Notes under the pieces: model-generated
Databases searched by the model: none
Seen by the model: the letters and a program-made list of their open reading frames with translations, nothing else
What the model was told of the DNA's origin: nothing
Shown: positions 46,323 to 56,547 of the stretch, piece after piece
Position numbering within the stretch: the stretch's first letter is position 1
How the letters are laid out: the number at the start of each line of letters is the position of its first letter
Assembly: GCA_024645045.1 (NCBI GenBank)
Contig: JAHEGO010000068.1
Span: 124,001 to 188,000 of the forward strand
Length of the DNA: 64,000 nucleotides
Direction: 5' to 3'
Origin: Sphingobacteriaceae bacterium
GTDB taxonomy: Bacteria; Bacteroidota; Bacteroidia; Sphingobacteriales; Sphingobacteriaceae
Position numbers and translations under genes: made by a program

Positions 46323-47222
46323 ATGACTAATTGGATCGAAATATTAGAGAAAATAAAATTAGGCGACTATCGTGCTTTAGCTCGCGCTATTACAGGCGTT
46401 GAAAATGAGCTTGATGGCTATTTGGATTTTCTTTCTTCCATCAATATAAATCAGAACATTCCAATAATAGGTATTACTGGACCTCCAGGTGCTGGTAAAA
46501 GCACCATCGTTAATTCATTAATTACGGAATATACGAAGTCGAATAAACGCGTAGCAGTTTTAGCAATAGATCCAACCTCGCCATTTAATTTTGGTTCATT
46601 ATTAGGTGATCGCATTCGCATGAGCAGTCATTTTTTAGATGAACATGTTTTTATAAGGTCTTTGGCAACTAGAGGTGCTTTGGGAGGATTGTCTGCTAAG
46701 ACTATTGAAATTTGCGATGTATTAAGAGCTTTCCCTTTTGATGTAATAATTGTAGAAACAGTTGGGGTAGGGCAATCTGAAATTGAAATTGTTGGATTGG
46801 CTGATACAACTGTATTAGTGCTAGTTCCAGAGGCTGGAGATGAAATTCAAGGGATTAAATCGGGCGTGATGGAGATTGCAGATATTTTCGTAGTTAACAA
46901 AGCAGACCGAGCAGGTGCAGATGCATTTGCAAATAACATTCAAAAAATAATTCACGAAAAAAATAATGATCAAAGTGCTGCAGTTGTTATTAAAACAATT
47001 GCATCTAAAAACGAAGGTATCGCTGATTTAGCAAATTTGATCAATGATAGAAAATGGGAAGTAGCGGCAGAAAAAAAGAATTTATTATTAGCAGATAAAG
47101 CTTTTCGATTGATTCAAAATAAGCGCATGAAGGATATAAATAAAACAGTACTTTTAGCAGATATTCTTGCCGCAAGCGCTGTTCCTAATTTTAATCTATA
47201 TCAGTACATCAAAAAATACTAA
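46323..47222 (+). CDS. meaB: MeaB/ArgK-type GTPase (methylmalonyl-CoA mutase chaperone)
   Basis: 299 residues from the ATG at 46323; a GTG at 46302 would add seven residues. G3E-family P-loop protein: GITGPPGAGKSTIVNSLI (Walker A), DPTSPFNFGSLLGDRIRM, VETVGVGQSE (Walker B region) and VNKADRAGA (NKxD). N-terminal GDYRALARAITGVEN is the MeaB signature. It protects and reloads the B12-dependent methylmalonyl-CoA mutase, part of propionyl-CoA breakdown. The mutase subunits are not in this window. Divergent from the glycosyltransferase gene. Confidence 0.92.
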   Translation: MTNWIEILEKIKLGDYRALARAITGVENELDGYLDFLSSININQNIPIIGITGPPGAGKSTIVNSLITEYTKSNKRVAVLAIDPTSPFNFGSLLGDRIRMSSHFLDEHVFIRSLATRGALGGLSAKTIEICDVLRAFPFDVIIVETVGVGQSEIEIVGLADTTVLVLVPEAGDEIQGIKSGVMEIADIFVVNKADRAGADAFANNIQKIIHEKNNDQSAAVVIKTIASKNEGIADLANLINDRKWEVAAEKKNLLLADKAFRLIQNKRMKDINKTVLLADILAASAVPNFNLYQYIKKY

Positions 47223-47230
47223 TCAAAAAT

Positions 47231-48907
47231 TTATTTTAATCTTTCATTGATATCTAATCGATGTTTTCTAGCGGTATCTTTTGCAATATCATATCCCGCA
47301 TCCATATGTCTGATTACTCCCATTGCTGGGTCGTTGTGTAAAACTCTTTTAATTCTAGCTGCAGCTTCGTCGGTTCCATCTGCTAAGATTACCATACCAG
47401 CGTGTATAGAATAACCGATACCAACGCCACCACCATGGTGCAACGAAACCCAACTTGCACCACCTGCAGTGTTGATCAATGCATTTAAAATTGGCCAGTC
47501 TGCAACTGCATCAGATCCATCTAACATAGCTTCCGTCTCTCTGTTTGGTGATGCAACCGAACCGGTATCTAAGTGGTCTCTACCAATAACAATTGGCGCT
47601 TTTACTTTTCCTTCTGCCACTAATTTATTAAAGGCTAAACCCGCAATTTCTCTTTCTCCTTGTCCTAACCAACAAATTCTAGCTGGCAATCCTTGGAATG
47701 CGATTCGCTCTTGCGCCATTTTAATCCATCTTGCCAATTCTTTATTTTCCGGAAACAATTCTAGAATTAATTTATCTGTTTCATAAATATCTTGTGGATC
47801 TCCAGAAAGTGCAGCCCATCTGAATGGCCCTTTTCCTTCACAAAAAAGTGGACGAATATACGCAGGCACAAAGCCCGGAAAATCAAAAGCATTTTTAACA
47901 CCTGCCTCAAGCGCTCTACCTCTTAAATTATTTCCATAATCAAATGTAATTGCACCTTTGCTTTGCATTTCTAACATCAAATTAATATGATGTGCCATTG
48001 TTGAATAGGCATCTTTGATGTATTCATCTGGATTGTTTTCTCTAAGTTCTTTTGCTTCTGAAACGCTCAAACCTTCTGGGAAATAACCAACCAGCGGATC
48101 GTGTGCAGATGTTTGGTCAGTTAATACTTCTGGAATTATATTTCTTTCTAACATGCGAGCTAATAAATCAACCGCATTACAAACTACACCTATAGAAATC
48201 GCTTCTTTATTTTGTTTTGCTAAAACTGCTCTATCAATTGCTTCATCAATATCATGAATCATTAAATCGATGTACCTTGTTTCAATTCTTTTTTGAATTC
48301 TCCATTCCTCTACTTCTGCAGCTAAACAAACACCTTCATTCATTGTCACTGCTAATGGTTGCGCACCTCCCATGCCTCCTAAACCTGCAGTTACCGAAAT
48401 GGTGCCTTTTAAAGTTCCTCCAAAATGTTTGCGTGCAACTGCAGCAAATGTTTCAAAAGTCCCTTGTACGATTCCTTGAGAACCAATATATATCCATGAT
48501 CCAGCAGTCATCTGGCCGTACATCATTAAACCTTTATCTTCTAGTTCATTGAAGTAATCGAAAGTTGCCCACTTAGGAACAATTTGAGAATTAGAAATAA
48601 TTACCCTTGGTGCATCTTTATGAGTTGGTAAAATACCAACTGGTTTTCCAGATTGAATTAATAATGTTTCATCGTCGTTTAAGTCTTTTAAAGCTTTTAC
48701 GATTAAGTAAAATGCTTCTGAATTTCTTGCTGCTTTACCTCTGCCTCCATAAACAATTAAATCCTCAGGGCGTTCTGCTACTTCTGGATCTAAATTGTTT
48801 AATAACATTCTTAGGGCTGCTTCTTGCACCCAACCTTTGCAAGTTAAAGTATTTCCTGTTGGTGTTTTAGTAAGCGAAAGGTCAATTTTATCTGTATTTT
48901 TTTTCAT
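47231..48907 (-). CDS. hutU: Urocanate hydratase
   Basis: About 558 residues from ATG 48905-48907; an upstream ATG at 48922 is also in frame but would be nearly leaderless with the promoter box seen. Converts urocanate to imidazolonepropionate in histidine breakdown with tightly bound [51 protein letters not shown] (NAD site) and the Cys-containing [18 protein letters not shown] are present. Length is normal. hutH lies 2.4 kb away beyond an oppositely transcribed receptor gene; hutI is not in the window. Confidence 0.96.
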   Translation of the reverse strand: MKKNTDKIDLSLTKTPTGNTLTCKGWVQEAALRMLLNNLDPEVAERPEDLIVYGGRGKAARNSEAFYLIVKALKDLNDDETLLIQSGKPVGILPTHKDAPRVIISNSQIVPKWATFDYFNELEDKGLMMYGQMTAGSWIYIGSQGIVQGTFETFAAVARKHFGGTLKGTISVTAGLGGMGGAQPLAVTMNEGVCLAAEVEEWRIQKRIETRYIDLMIHDIDEAIDRAVLAKQNKEAISIGVVCNAVDLLARMLERNIIPEVLTDQTSAHDPLVGYFPEGLSVSEAKELRENNPDEYIKDAYSTMAHHINLMLEMQSKGAITFDYGNNLRGRALEAGVKNAFDFPGFVPAYIRPLFCEGKGPFRWAALSGDPQDIYETDKLILELFPENKELARWIKMAQERIAFQGLPARICWLGQGEREIAGLAFNKLVAEGKVKAPIVIGRDHLDTGSVASPNRETEAMLDGSDAVADWPILNALINTAGGASWVSLHHGGGVGIGYSIHAGMVILADGTDEAAARIKRVLHNDPAMGVIRHMDAGYDIAKDTARKHRLDINERLK

Positions 48908-48929
48908 TGGTAAAGGATTCATTTCTTAG

Positions 48930-48937
48930 CAAAAATA
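48930..48937 (-). promoter_or_regulatory. Possible -7 promoter box of hutU
   Basis: On the minus strand TATTTTTG followed by C, full consensus, ending 22 bases before the chosen ATG. The nearest upstream CAAA (TTTG on minus) is 26 bases off, longer than usual. Confidence 0.35.
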
Positions 48938-48975
48938 AGCTTTTATTATAAATAATTATTATTCAAATTTTGTTT

Positions 48976-48983
48976 TAATTTTG
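48976..48983 (+). promoter_or_regulatory. Possible -7 promoter box of the TonB-dependent receptor
   Basis: TAATTTTG matches the consensus, but it ends only eight bases before the ATG at 48992, which would imply a leaderless or almost leaderless transcript. Weak. Confidence 0.25.
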
Positions 48984-48991
48984 TGAGAATA

Positions 48992-51358
48992 ATGGGAAAT
49001 AAACGAATAGTTAATTGGATATTAATGTTATGGTTGATGCCAATCTTGGTATCGGCACAAATTAATATTAAAGGAATAGTATCCGATCAAAAAAGCCATG
49101 CGCCAATCATAGGCGCAGTAGTATATTTTCAAGAATTACAAAGAGGTTGTGTGTCCAACGAGAATGGCTATTATGAGTTTAAAGATATGCCTATTGGTAA
49201 ATACATTGTTCAAGTAAAATCAATAGGTTATGAAACTATCATTCAAACTATCTATACAAAAGATGCGGCTGCTTTAGATTTTAAAATGAAGGAAACCATT
49301 TTTGAGATACATGAAATAGTAACAACTGGCATAGGAAGGTCCACTGAATTAAAGCTAAGCCCTGTCAGTATCAAATCTGTTGACAAAGATTTCCTTAATT
49401 TACAAACTAACAGTAACCTAATAGATGCTTTAAAAACAGTTCCTGGTATTTCACAAATATCATCAGGAGTTGCGATTTCTAAACCAGTAATTAGGGGTTT
49501 AGGATACAATAGAATTTTAACATTAGTAGATGGCATTCGTCAAGAAGGACAACAATGGGGCGATGAGCATGGTATTGAAATAGACGAGTTTGGTGTTGAA
49601 AGAGTAGAAATTGTAAAAGGTCCTGGCAGTCTTGTTTATGGTTCAGATGGTTTAGCAGGAGTCATTAATTTTATTTCACCAAGTACAATATCTAATGGTG
49701 GTTCAGAAATAAATTATAATGCTAATTATCAAACGAACAATCAATTATTTTCAAATTCTATTTCATCAGCAGGCACAAAGAACGATTTTTCTTGGAATTT
49801 AATTGCAACTGATAAGTTTGCAAAAGATTATAAAAATGCAGCCGATGGCAGCGTTTATAATTCTGGATTTGAAGAGGAAGATTATGCAGCCATGCTAGGA
49901 ATTAATAAAAGATGGGGTTACAGCAGATTGAGTATTTCAAATTTTGATCAAAAAGTAGGATTAGTAGAAGGAGAAAGAGATTCAATCGGTGGGTTTATTA
50001 AAAATACATTGAATAGAATTAATTTACCATTTCAAAGAATCACCCATCAAAAAATAACATCAAGCACATTTATTGCATTAGCCAATTCTTCAATTAACAT
50101 CGATTTAGCTTTACAAAATAATAAACGAAGAGAATATGCAGAACCAATCGTACCTGAATTATTTTTTAACCTAACAACTTTTACTTATCATGCAAAATTC
50201 AATTTTCAAAATAAAAGAAATTGGGATATGTCAACAGGAATTAGTGGTATGGTTCAAAGCAACAGTAACCAAGGCGTAGCATTTTTGATTCCTGATTATT
50301 TACAAAACGACCTAGGCTTATATTTTATTAGTGAAAAGTTCGTCAAGCCAAATCTATTATTTTCATTAGGTTTTCGAGCTGATTACCGAAAATTAAATAC
50401 ACAGAAATTACTATTAAATGAAAACGGAAAAGTTGATCCAATTGACAGTTTAAATTATTTTGTAAAATTTAATTCATTTACTAAGAATAGTTTTAATTTT
50501 TCGGCTGCTGCAGGCTTAAGCTATCAATATTCTGATAAATTGAACTTTAAATTAAATTTAAGCAGAGGGTTTAGGACTCCAAATGCATCTGAACTTTCAT
50601 CAAATGGAATTCACGAGGGTTCCTTTAGGTACGAATTAGGAAATGAAAATTTAAAATCAGAATTTAATCACCAATTAGATTTTGCATTAGACTATCATTC
50701 TGAACATATAAAAATAGAATGGAGTCCATTTGTAAATTTGATCAATAATTATATTTATTCAGAAAAGCTGAAAAGTGCAAGTGGAGGCGATTCTTTGCTA
50801 GACCTTAAAGATCCTGCTCCTGCATTTAAATTTGTACAATCAAATGCCTTTTTATTTGGCAGCGAAATATTTATAGATGTTCATCCCCATCCAATAGACT
50901 GGTTACATATTGAAAATAGTTTTTCATTTGTTAACGCAGTTAATTTAAAAGCTACCGATAGTACAAAGTATTTACCTTTTATACCTGCACCACATTATAG
51001 GATAGATATCAGAGGACAAAAGAAAACCGTTGGAAGTTATTTTAAAAATGCATTTGTTAAAATTTCCTTAGATTATTATTCAACTCAATCGAGATTCTTT
51101 AGTGCTTATGGAACAGAAACTGCAACGCCTTCATATGTATTAATTGGTGCAGGAATTGGTGCAGATTTAAACAATGCGACTAAAGGGAAAGGGGTATTCA
51201 AGCTGTTGCTGAGTGTAGAAAATTTAACTGACGAAGTTTATCAAAACCACCTGAGCCGATTAAAGTATGCTCCTGTAAACCCTTTAACTGGCAGACAAGG
51301 TGTTTTTAATATGGGCAGAAACTTTAGTTTAAAGCTGATTTATAAATTAAGCGATTGA
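48992..51358 (+). CDS. TonB-dependent outer-membrane receptor
   Basis: 788 residues from ATG 48992 (a GTG three codons earlier is possible). Signal peptide ends LVSAQ; a CarboxypepD_reg-like domain follows (GIVSDQKSHAPIIGAVVYFQ to about residue 105), then a plug domain (LIDALKTVPGISQISSGVAISKPVIRGLGYNRILTLVDG in fragments, to about 225), and a 22-strand-type beta-barrel ending GRNFSLKLIYKLSD. Ligand not predicted; the EGQQWGDEHG plug motif recalls receptors for metals or metal complexes. Lies between hutU and hutH and its 3' end overlaps hutH by 19 bases. Confidence 0.92.
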   Translation: MGNKRIVNWILMLWLMPILVSAQINIKGIVSDQKSHAPIIGAVVYFQELQRGCVSNENGYYEFKDMPIGKYIVQVKSIGYETIIQTIYTKDAAALDFKMKETIFEIHEIVTTGIGRSTELKLSPVSIKSVDKDFLNLQTNSNLIDALKTVPGISQISSGVAISKPVIRGLGYNRILTLVDGIRQEGQQWGDEHGIEIDEFGVERVEIVKGPGSLVYGSDGLAGVINFISPSTISNGGSEINYNANYQTNNQLFSNSISSAGTKNDFSWNLIATDKFAKDYKNAADGSVYNSGFEEEDYAAMLGINKRWGYSRLSISNFDQKVGLVEGERDSIGGFIKNTLNRINLPFQRITHQKITSSTFIALANSSINIDLALQNNKRREYAEPIVPELFFNLTTFTYHAKFNFQNKRNWDMSTGISGMVQSNSNQGVAFLIPDYLQNDLGLYFISEKFVKPNLLFSLGFRADYRKLNTQKLLLNENGKVDPIDSLNYFVKFNSFTKNSFNFSAAAGLSYQYSDKLNFKLNLSRGFRTPNASELSSNGIHEGSFRYELGNENLKSEFNHQLDFALDYHSEHIKIEWSPFVNLINNYIYSEKLKSASGGDSLLDLKDPAPAFKFVQSNAFLFGSEIFIDVHPHPIDWLHIENSFSFVNAVNLKATDSTKYLPFIPAPHYRIDIRGQKKTVGSYFKNAFVKISLDYYSTQSRFFSAYGTETATPSYVLIGAGIGADLNNATKGKGVFKLLLSVENLTDEVYQNHLSRLKYAPVNPLTGRQGVFNMGRNFSLKLIYKLSD

Positions 51359-52827
51359 AGAAAAGTTACAGATGCCTGAATGTCTATCGCTAGCACTCTA
51401 TCTTCGTGATTTCTACTCACTACATTTCTGTATGCAGTTATAACTTTCTCAATTTTATCAGATGATTTCAATGGGCGCCTAAACTCTAGTGCTTGTGCAG
51501 CATTTAGTAATTCAATAGCTAGAATTCTTTGTAAGTTTAAAATAACCCTATGTAATTTTGTAGCAGCATTTGCGCCCATGCTTACGTGGTCTTCTTGACC
51601 ATTTGAAGAAACGATGGAATCAACAGAAGCAGGTGTACATAATTGTTTGTTTTCACTAACAATAGATGCTGCAGTATATTGTGGAATCATAAAACCAGAA
51701 TTTAAACCAGGATTTTCTACTAAAAACGCAGGTAAACCGCGGGTTCCAGATATCAGTTGATAGGTTCTTCTTTCCGAAATATTTCCAATTTCTGCTAAAG
51801 CAATAGCCATAAAGTCTAATGCTAAGGCCAATGGTTGTCCATGAAAATTTCCACCAGAAATAATTAAATCTTCATCTGGAAATACATTTGGATTATCAGT
51901 TACTGAATTAATTTCTGTAGTGATTACTTTGTTAACATATTCAATGGCATCTTTAGATGCACCATGAACCTGAGGTACACATCTAAAAGAATATGGATCT
52001 TGTACTTGTATTTTTTCTTGTTTCGCAATTTCACTCCCTGCTAAAATAGTCAATATGTTTTTAGCCGTATCTATCTGTCCTTTGTGTGGTCTAACTTGAT
52101 GAATCAAATCGTTGTATGGGTCAAGTCTGCAATTGAATGCATCAATTGAAATTGCTGTAATATAATCAGCGTTAACTGCCAACTTGTTCGCCTGTATGCA
52201 AGCCCATACGCCATATGCGCTCATAAATTGGGTGCCGTTTAACAATGCTAATCCTTCTTTGGATTGCAAATGAATTTCTTCCCAATTCATCATATTTAAT
52301 AAACGCTCGCCTGAAACTATTTCATTTTGATAACTAACTTCTCCTAATCCTATTAATGGTAAGCATAAATGAGCTAACGGAGCTAAATCACCAGAAGCCC
52401 CTAACGAACCTTTGGTATAGATAATCGGATATATTTCTAAATTATAAAATTCAATAAGTCTTTCAACTGTTTTTAATTGCACACCAGAATGTCCATAAGC
52501 AAGCGATTGTATTTTTAACAACAACATCAATTTTACAATTTCTTGAGGTACTTGTTCGCCTGTTCCACAAGCATGCGACATTACTAAATTTTTCTGTAAT
52601 TGTTCTAAATCTTCGGAATTTATTTTAACATCACATAACGAGCCAAATCCGGTGTTAATACCGTACACAGGGCTTGTGCTATTCGCCATTTTTTGATCTA
52701 AGTATTTCCTGCATTTTTGAATTGCATCAATTGCTGTTTCAGATAAAGCAAGTTTTGCTTTTGAGTTTACTATTTCTGAAATATTTTCAATACTTAAATG
52801 TGTGTTGCTGATGTAATGTGTATGCAT
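51340..52827 (-). CDS. hutH: Histidine ammonia-lyase
   Basis: 495 residues. Removes ammonia from histidine to give urocanate. The MIO prosthetic group would form from Ala144-Ser145-Gly146 in GSLGASGDLAPL; YGINTGFG and the QEDHVSMG motif are also there. Cytosolic tetramer in known members. It is the last gene of a minus-strand run TPR-comA-hisS-hutH, 11 bases after hisS. Its last 19 bases overlap the end of the convergent receptor gene. Confidence 0.95.
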   Translation of the reverse strand: MHTHYISNTHLSIENISEIVNSKAKLALSETAIDAIQKCRKYLDQKMANSTSPVYGINTGFGSLCDVKINSEDLEQLQKNLVMSHACGTGEQVPQEIVKLMLLLKIQSLAYGHSGVQLKTVERLIEFYNLEIYPIIYTKGSLGASGDLAPLAHLCLPLIGLGEVSYQNEIVSGERLLNMMNWEEIHLQSKEGLALLNGTQFMSAYGVWACIQANKLAVNADYITAISIDAFNCRLDPYNDLIHQVRPHKGQIDTAKNILTILAGSEIAKQEKIQVQDPYSFRCVPQVHGASKDAIEYVNKVITTEINSVTDNPNVFPDEDLIISGGNFHGQPLALALDFMAIALAEIGNISERRTYQLISGTRGLPAFLVENPGLNSGFMIPQYTAASIVSENKQLCTPASVDSIVSSNGQEDHVSMGANAATKLHRVILNLQRILAIELLNAAQALEFRRPLKSSDKIEKVITAYRNVVSRNHEDRVLAIDIQASVTFLQSLNL

Positions 52828-52838
52828 ATTTTTTGATA

Positions 52839-54203
52839 TTAACTTAATTTCAAAATTAAGTCTTGAACAGTATATTTTTCTTGAATTCCACTTGCCATAT
52901 TTTTCAAAGTTAATAGGCCAGTTTTTATTTCTTCTTCTCCAATTACAAGCACGTTTTCTGCGCCTCTGTCATTGGCATATTTCATTTGCTTTTGCATTTT
53001 TACCATGCTTGGGTATATTTCAGAATGTATATTTGCAGCTCTAATGGTTTGCAAAATTTCAAATCCGTAATCAAATGCGGTCTGGTCAAAATGTGTTATT
53101 AAAACCGATAAGTTTGATCCTATTTTTTCAGTAAATAAATTTAATTCTTCTAATACATCATATATTCTATCTGCGCCAAATGAAATTCCTACACCTGTTA
53201 AATCTTTTAGACCAAACAATCCTGTAAGGTCGTCATAACGGCCGCCGCCTCCAATGCTACCCATTTGAACCTGGTTGGTACACACTTCAAAAATAGCACC
53301 GGTATAATAATTCAAACCTCTTGCTAAAGTTAAATCGAATTTTACATTGGCCTTTTTAATTTTACATTTTTCGAGCAAAAAGAAAATGTGGCTCAGTTCT
53401 TCAATTCCTTTTAGGCCAATTTCAGAATCTTTTAATATTACCTTTAATGATTTTATCTTGTCTTCGTTCCCACCTGATAAATGTAGTACTGGATTTAATT
53501 TTGATAAGTCATCTGCGGTAAATCCTTTTTCAAGCAATTCTTTTTCTACGCCATCTAAGCCAATTTTATCTATTTTATCAATCGCAACAGTCAAATCAAT
53601 AATCATATTTGGCTTGCCAATGATTTCAGCAATTCCCGATAAAATTTTTCTGTTGTTAATTTTTATATCAAAATCGGTTAAACCAAGTTTACTAAAAACT
53701 TCGTCGTACAATAAAATTAATTCCACTTCATTGATAAGCGAATCGCTGCCAACTATATCAGCATCACATTGGTAAAACTCACGATACCTACCTTTTTGTG
53801 GTCTATCAGCACGCCATACAGGCTGAATTTGATAGCGCTTAAATGGAAATGTAATGTCATTTTGGTGCATGACAACATACCTTGCAAAAGGTACTGTTAA
53901 ATCATATCTTAATGCTTTCTCAGATATTTCAGCAGTTAATGCTTTGCTATTTTTTTCGTTTAAATATTTTTCTGAACTTTTTGCTAAGTAATCTCCGGAG
54001 TTCAGTACTTTGAAAATTAATTGATCTCCTTCTGAACCATATTTTCCAGTTAAGGTTTGTAAGTTTTCCATAGTAGGCGTTTCAATTGCTTGAAATCCAT
54101 ATTTTTTAAATGCCATCCTGATGGTATCAAAAATATAGTTTCGCCTTGACACTTCTACAGGAGAAAAATCTCTCATGCCTTTAGGAATTCCAACTTTACT
54201 CAT
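52839..54203 (-). CDS. hisS: Histidyl-tRNA synthetase
   Basis: 454 residues. Class II enzyme that charges tRNA-His. IPKGMRDF start, motif 2 with FQIQPVWRADRPQKGRYREFYQCD, histidine-binding ARGLNYYTGAIFEV, motif 3 GISFGADRI and an anticodon-binding tail. Slightly longer than the E. coli enzyme. Sits between comA (8-base gap) and hutH (11-base gap). Confidence 0.96.
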   Translation of the reverse strand: MSKVGIPKGMRDFSPVEVSRRNYIFDTIRMAFKKYGFQAIETPTMENLQTLTGKYGSEGDQLIFKVLNSGDYLAKSSEKYLNEKNSKALTAEISEKALRYDLTVPFARYVVMHQNDITFPFKRYQIQPVWRADRPQKGRYREFYQCDADIVGSDSLINEVELILLYDEVFSKLGLTDFDIKINNRKILSGIAEIIGKPNMIIDLTVAIDKIDKIGLDGVEKELLEKGFTADDLSKLNPVLHLSGGNEDKIKSLKVILKDSEIGLKGIEELSHIFFLLEKCKIKKANVKFDLTLARGLNYYTGAIFEVCTNQVQMGSIGGGGRYDDLTGLFGLKDLTGVGISFGADRIYDVLEELNLFTEKIGSNLSVLITHFDQTAFDYGFEILQTIRAANIHSEIYPSMVKMQKQMKYANDRGAENVLVIGEEEIKTGLLTLKNMASGIQEKYTVQDLILKLS

Positions 54204-54211
54204 GTTCGTTT

Positions 54212-54973
54212 TTATTTATCTAAGAAGTGATGAAAAGTATCGCTTCTTAATCCTAATCTTAAAGTTTCTAATGGTATTAATTCGTTTGGTGGAATATTAC
54301 CTAGGTTAACATTTGCGCCTAGTAATTTTATAAACCAAGTTTGTTGTGCTTTTTGTGGCGCTTCCCACAAGATTTTTTCAGATGGAATTTTCGTTAATAA
54401 TTCTTGTACTAAACCTTGTCTAACTTCGCCAGAATCTCTATAAATACCTATGTTGCCACTTTCTCTTGCTTCTGCAATTACATAAGCAGAACCTGCGGCT
54501 AATTCTGCTGTCATTAGTTCTATCCATTGGTATGGTGCCATTATGTTAGTTGCATCTTTAGATCCAACTTCTGAAACTACGGTTACCATTTTTGATAAGT
54601 CACTAATGTATTCGCATTTTTTTTGATGGTCTAAAATAATAGATCCATCAGAAACTTCCGCATGGCCTAATTGAAATTTATCTAACAATCTTTTGTAATC
54701 ATCGTATTGATTTCTGATGATGAATGCTTCAAATAAAGTTCCGCCAAAATAAACAGGTATTCCAGCTGCTTTATATATGGCTAATTTCTTTTCTAATACT
54801 GGCGTCACAAAAGAAGTTGCCCATCCTAATTTTACAATATCAACATAAGGACCTGAAACTTCAATAAAGTCTTCCACCTCCCTTGGGCTTAAACCTTTGT
54901 CCATGACCATCGTCATGCCATTTTTTCTAGGCTTAACAGTTCTTTCTGGTATTTGGGTTAAATGATAATTCAT
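54212..54973 (-). CDS. Phosphosulfolactate synthase family protein (ComA-like)
   Basis: 253 residues. TIM-barrel with TMVMDKGLSP, VDIVKLGWATSFV, GIPVYFGGTLFEAF, FQLGHAEVSDGSI and IAEARESGNIGIY, matching ComA, which adds sulfite to phosphoenolpyruvate to make (2R)-phospho-3-sulfolactate. In methanogens this feeds coenzyme M; in Bacillus a homologue serves sulfolactate formation in spores. Here neither applies; sulfonate or sulfonolipid metabolism is a guess. Second gene of TPR-comA-hisS-hutH. Confidence 0.85.
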   Translation of the reverse strand: MNYHLTQIPERTVKPRKNGMTMVMDKGLSPREVEDFIEVSGPYVDIVKLGWATSFVTPVLEKKLAIYKAAGIPVYFGGTLFEAFIIRNQYDDYKRLLDKFQLGHAEVSDGSIILDHQKKCEYISDLSKMVTVVSEVGSKDATNIMAPYQWIELMTAELAAGSAYVIAEARESGNIGIYRDSGEVRQGLVQELLTKIPSEKILWEAPQKAQQTWFIKLLGANVNLGNIPPNELIPLETLRLGLRSDTFHHFLDK

Positions 54974-54984
54974 AATTCAATTGA

Positions 54985-56391
54985 TTAATTTAAAAGATGT
55001 TTATTGATGATTTCTAAAATCACTTTATTTTCTTTTAATTGTGGTAAGTATTCAAATAAAATTTCGTGTTTGCTTGCGTCAATTGCCAATCCGATTTCAA
55101 GAAAATTAATAGCATGATTATAATTGCCAGCACTGAATTGGTAGGCAACCATTCTATAATATAATTCTGCAGCTTCCGGGTTTGATTTAATTCCTTCCTG
55201 CATGCAGTCAATGGCTTCTTGTATTTTATTTTGTTCGTAATAAAGCGCAGAAAAGTCTAACCAAACTTCTATGTCATTTGCCGTAAGCTCTAAAACTTTT
55301 TCGTATGCTTCTTCTGCTTTTTCAAAGTTCCCTAATTTGTAATGTGAGTCTGCTAGTGCAAAGAAATAGTCTGGAACAGATTGATCTATGCTAATTGCTT
55401 TATGGTAAAAGTGCAGTGATTCATAGCACCTGTCTTCTGCATCAAGTGTAACGCCAATTCCAAACCATGCATCTGCTAAATTTGGATCTTGCTTTACTGC
55501 TTTTTTATAGTAAGCTCTAGCTTCGTCCATTTGTTCTAACTTTTCATAGCATTCGCCAATGCTGCAAAAAGTTTCTGCCGATGGTTGTTCAATTTCGTAG
55601 GTGCGTTTATAAACCTCTATGGCTTCTTCATATCGTTCCAAATTTGCAAGCGCATTACCTTTATTAAAATATGCTGAAGCAAATGACTCATTGATAATAA
55701 TTGCATAGTCGTATGCTGCGAGTGCCTTTTCAAATAGTTCTGCTTTGGTATAGGCGTTGCCTAAATTATACCATGCAGCAAAAGAATAAGGATCGTTATT
55801 GATAAATTGTAAATAGAAATTGATACTTTCTTCAGGCTTGTCTAGCACATCAAAACAAAATGCCAATTCATAAAGCGCATCTTGATTCTCCATGTTTTGT
55901 TCTAAACAAAGTTTTAAATACCCAATCGCTTTTTCATAATTGCCAAGGTTTTCGTAGGAATAGGCAAGGTGTAAATAAATATCATCCGTTTCTTCTGCAA
56001 AGTTTAATGCTTTTTCATATTCAATAATTGCAGATTCAAATTGTTCTCTTTTTTCATAGATGCTTCCACGCAGCATGTAAATTTCAAAATTAGAACTTTC
56101 TAATGCTTCTGCTTTTTCTAACAATTGCAATGCTTCGCTTATTCTGTTAGTGATTGCAAATAATTGCGCCTTGCGAATAATAAATATGGCGGCATAAACA
56201 TGTTGAGATAAAGCATACTCAATAACCTGTAATGCTTTAATCGGATCGTTCTTTTCAATAAAATAATCAATGATCCCTTCAAATGATTGCGCATCAAAAA
56301 AGTATTGGTCCTTGTTTCGAACCATTTCTTCGTATCGCTCAACCGAAAACTTTAAATCTTCAGCGTCATTAAATTCAAAATCTTCGTCCAT
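54985..56391 (-). CDS. Tetratricopeptide repeat protein
   Basis: 468 residues without signal peptide. From about residue 35 to 450 it is a chain of 34-residue TPR units, for example AAWYNLGNAYTKAELFEKAL and FASAYFNKGNALANLERYEE, around 11-12 in all. The N-terminus is acidic (MDEDFEFNDAED). TPR proteins are protein-binding scaffolds; partner unknown. First gene of the minus-strand run, 11 bases before comA, and divergent from the large M1 protease with a 156-base gap. Confidence 0.9.
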   Translation of the reverse strand: MDEDFEFNDAEDLKFSVERYEEMVRNKDQYFFDAQSFEGIIDYFIEKNDPIKALQVIEYALSQHVYAAIFIIRKAQLFAITNRISEALQLLEKAEALESSNFEIYMLRGSIYEKREQFESAIIEYEKALNFAEETDDIYLHLAYSYENLGNYEKAIGYLKLCLEQNMENQDALYELAFCFDVLDKPEESINFYLQFINNDPYSFAAWYNLGNAYTKAELFEKALAAYDYAIIINESFASAYFNKGNALANLERYEEAIEVYKRTYEIEQPSAETFCSIGECYEKLEQMDEARAYYKKAVKQDPNLADAWFGIGVTLDAEDRCYESLHFYHKAISIDQSVPDYFFALADSHYKLGNFEKAEEAYEKVLELTANDIEVWLDFSALYYEQNKIQEAIDCMQEGIKSNPEAAELYYRMVAYQFSAGNYNHAINFLEIGLAIDASKHEILFEYLPQLKENKVILEIINKHLLN

Positions 56392-56547
56392 GTGAATTTT
56401 GTTAAAATTAAAGGAACATACATGTCACAATTGCTTGACAATCTGTCATAAACTTGTTAAATATTTAGCAATTTTTAGCAACTTTGTAAGGTCGAATTTT
56501 TCAACACATCTCAACAACTAATTTAAATAATTGATATATAAATAGAT

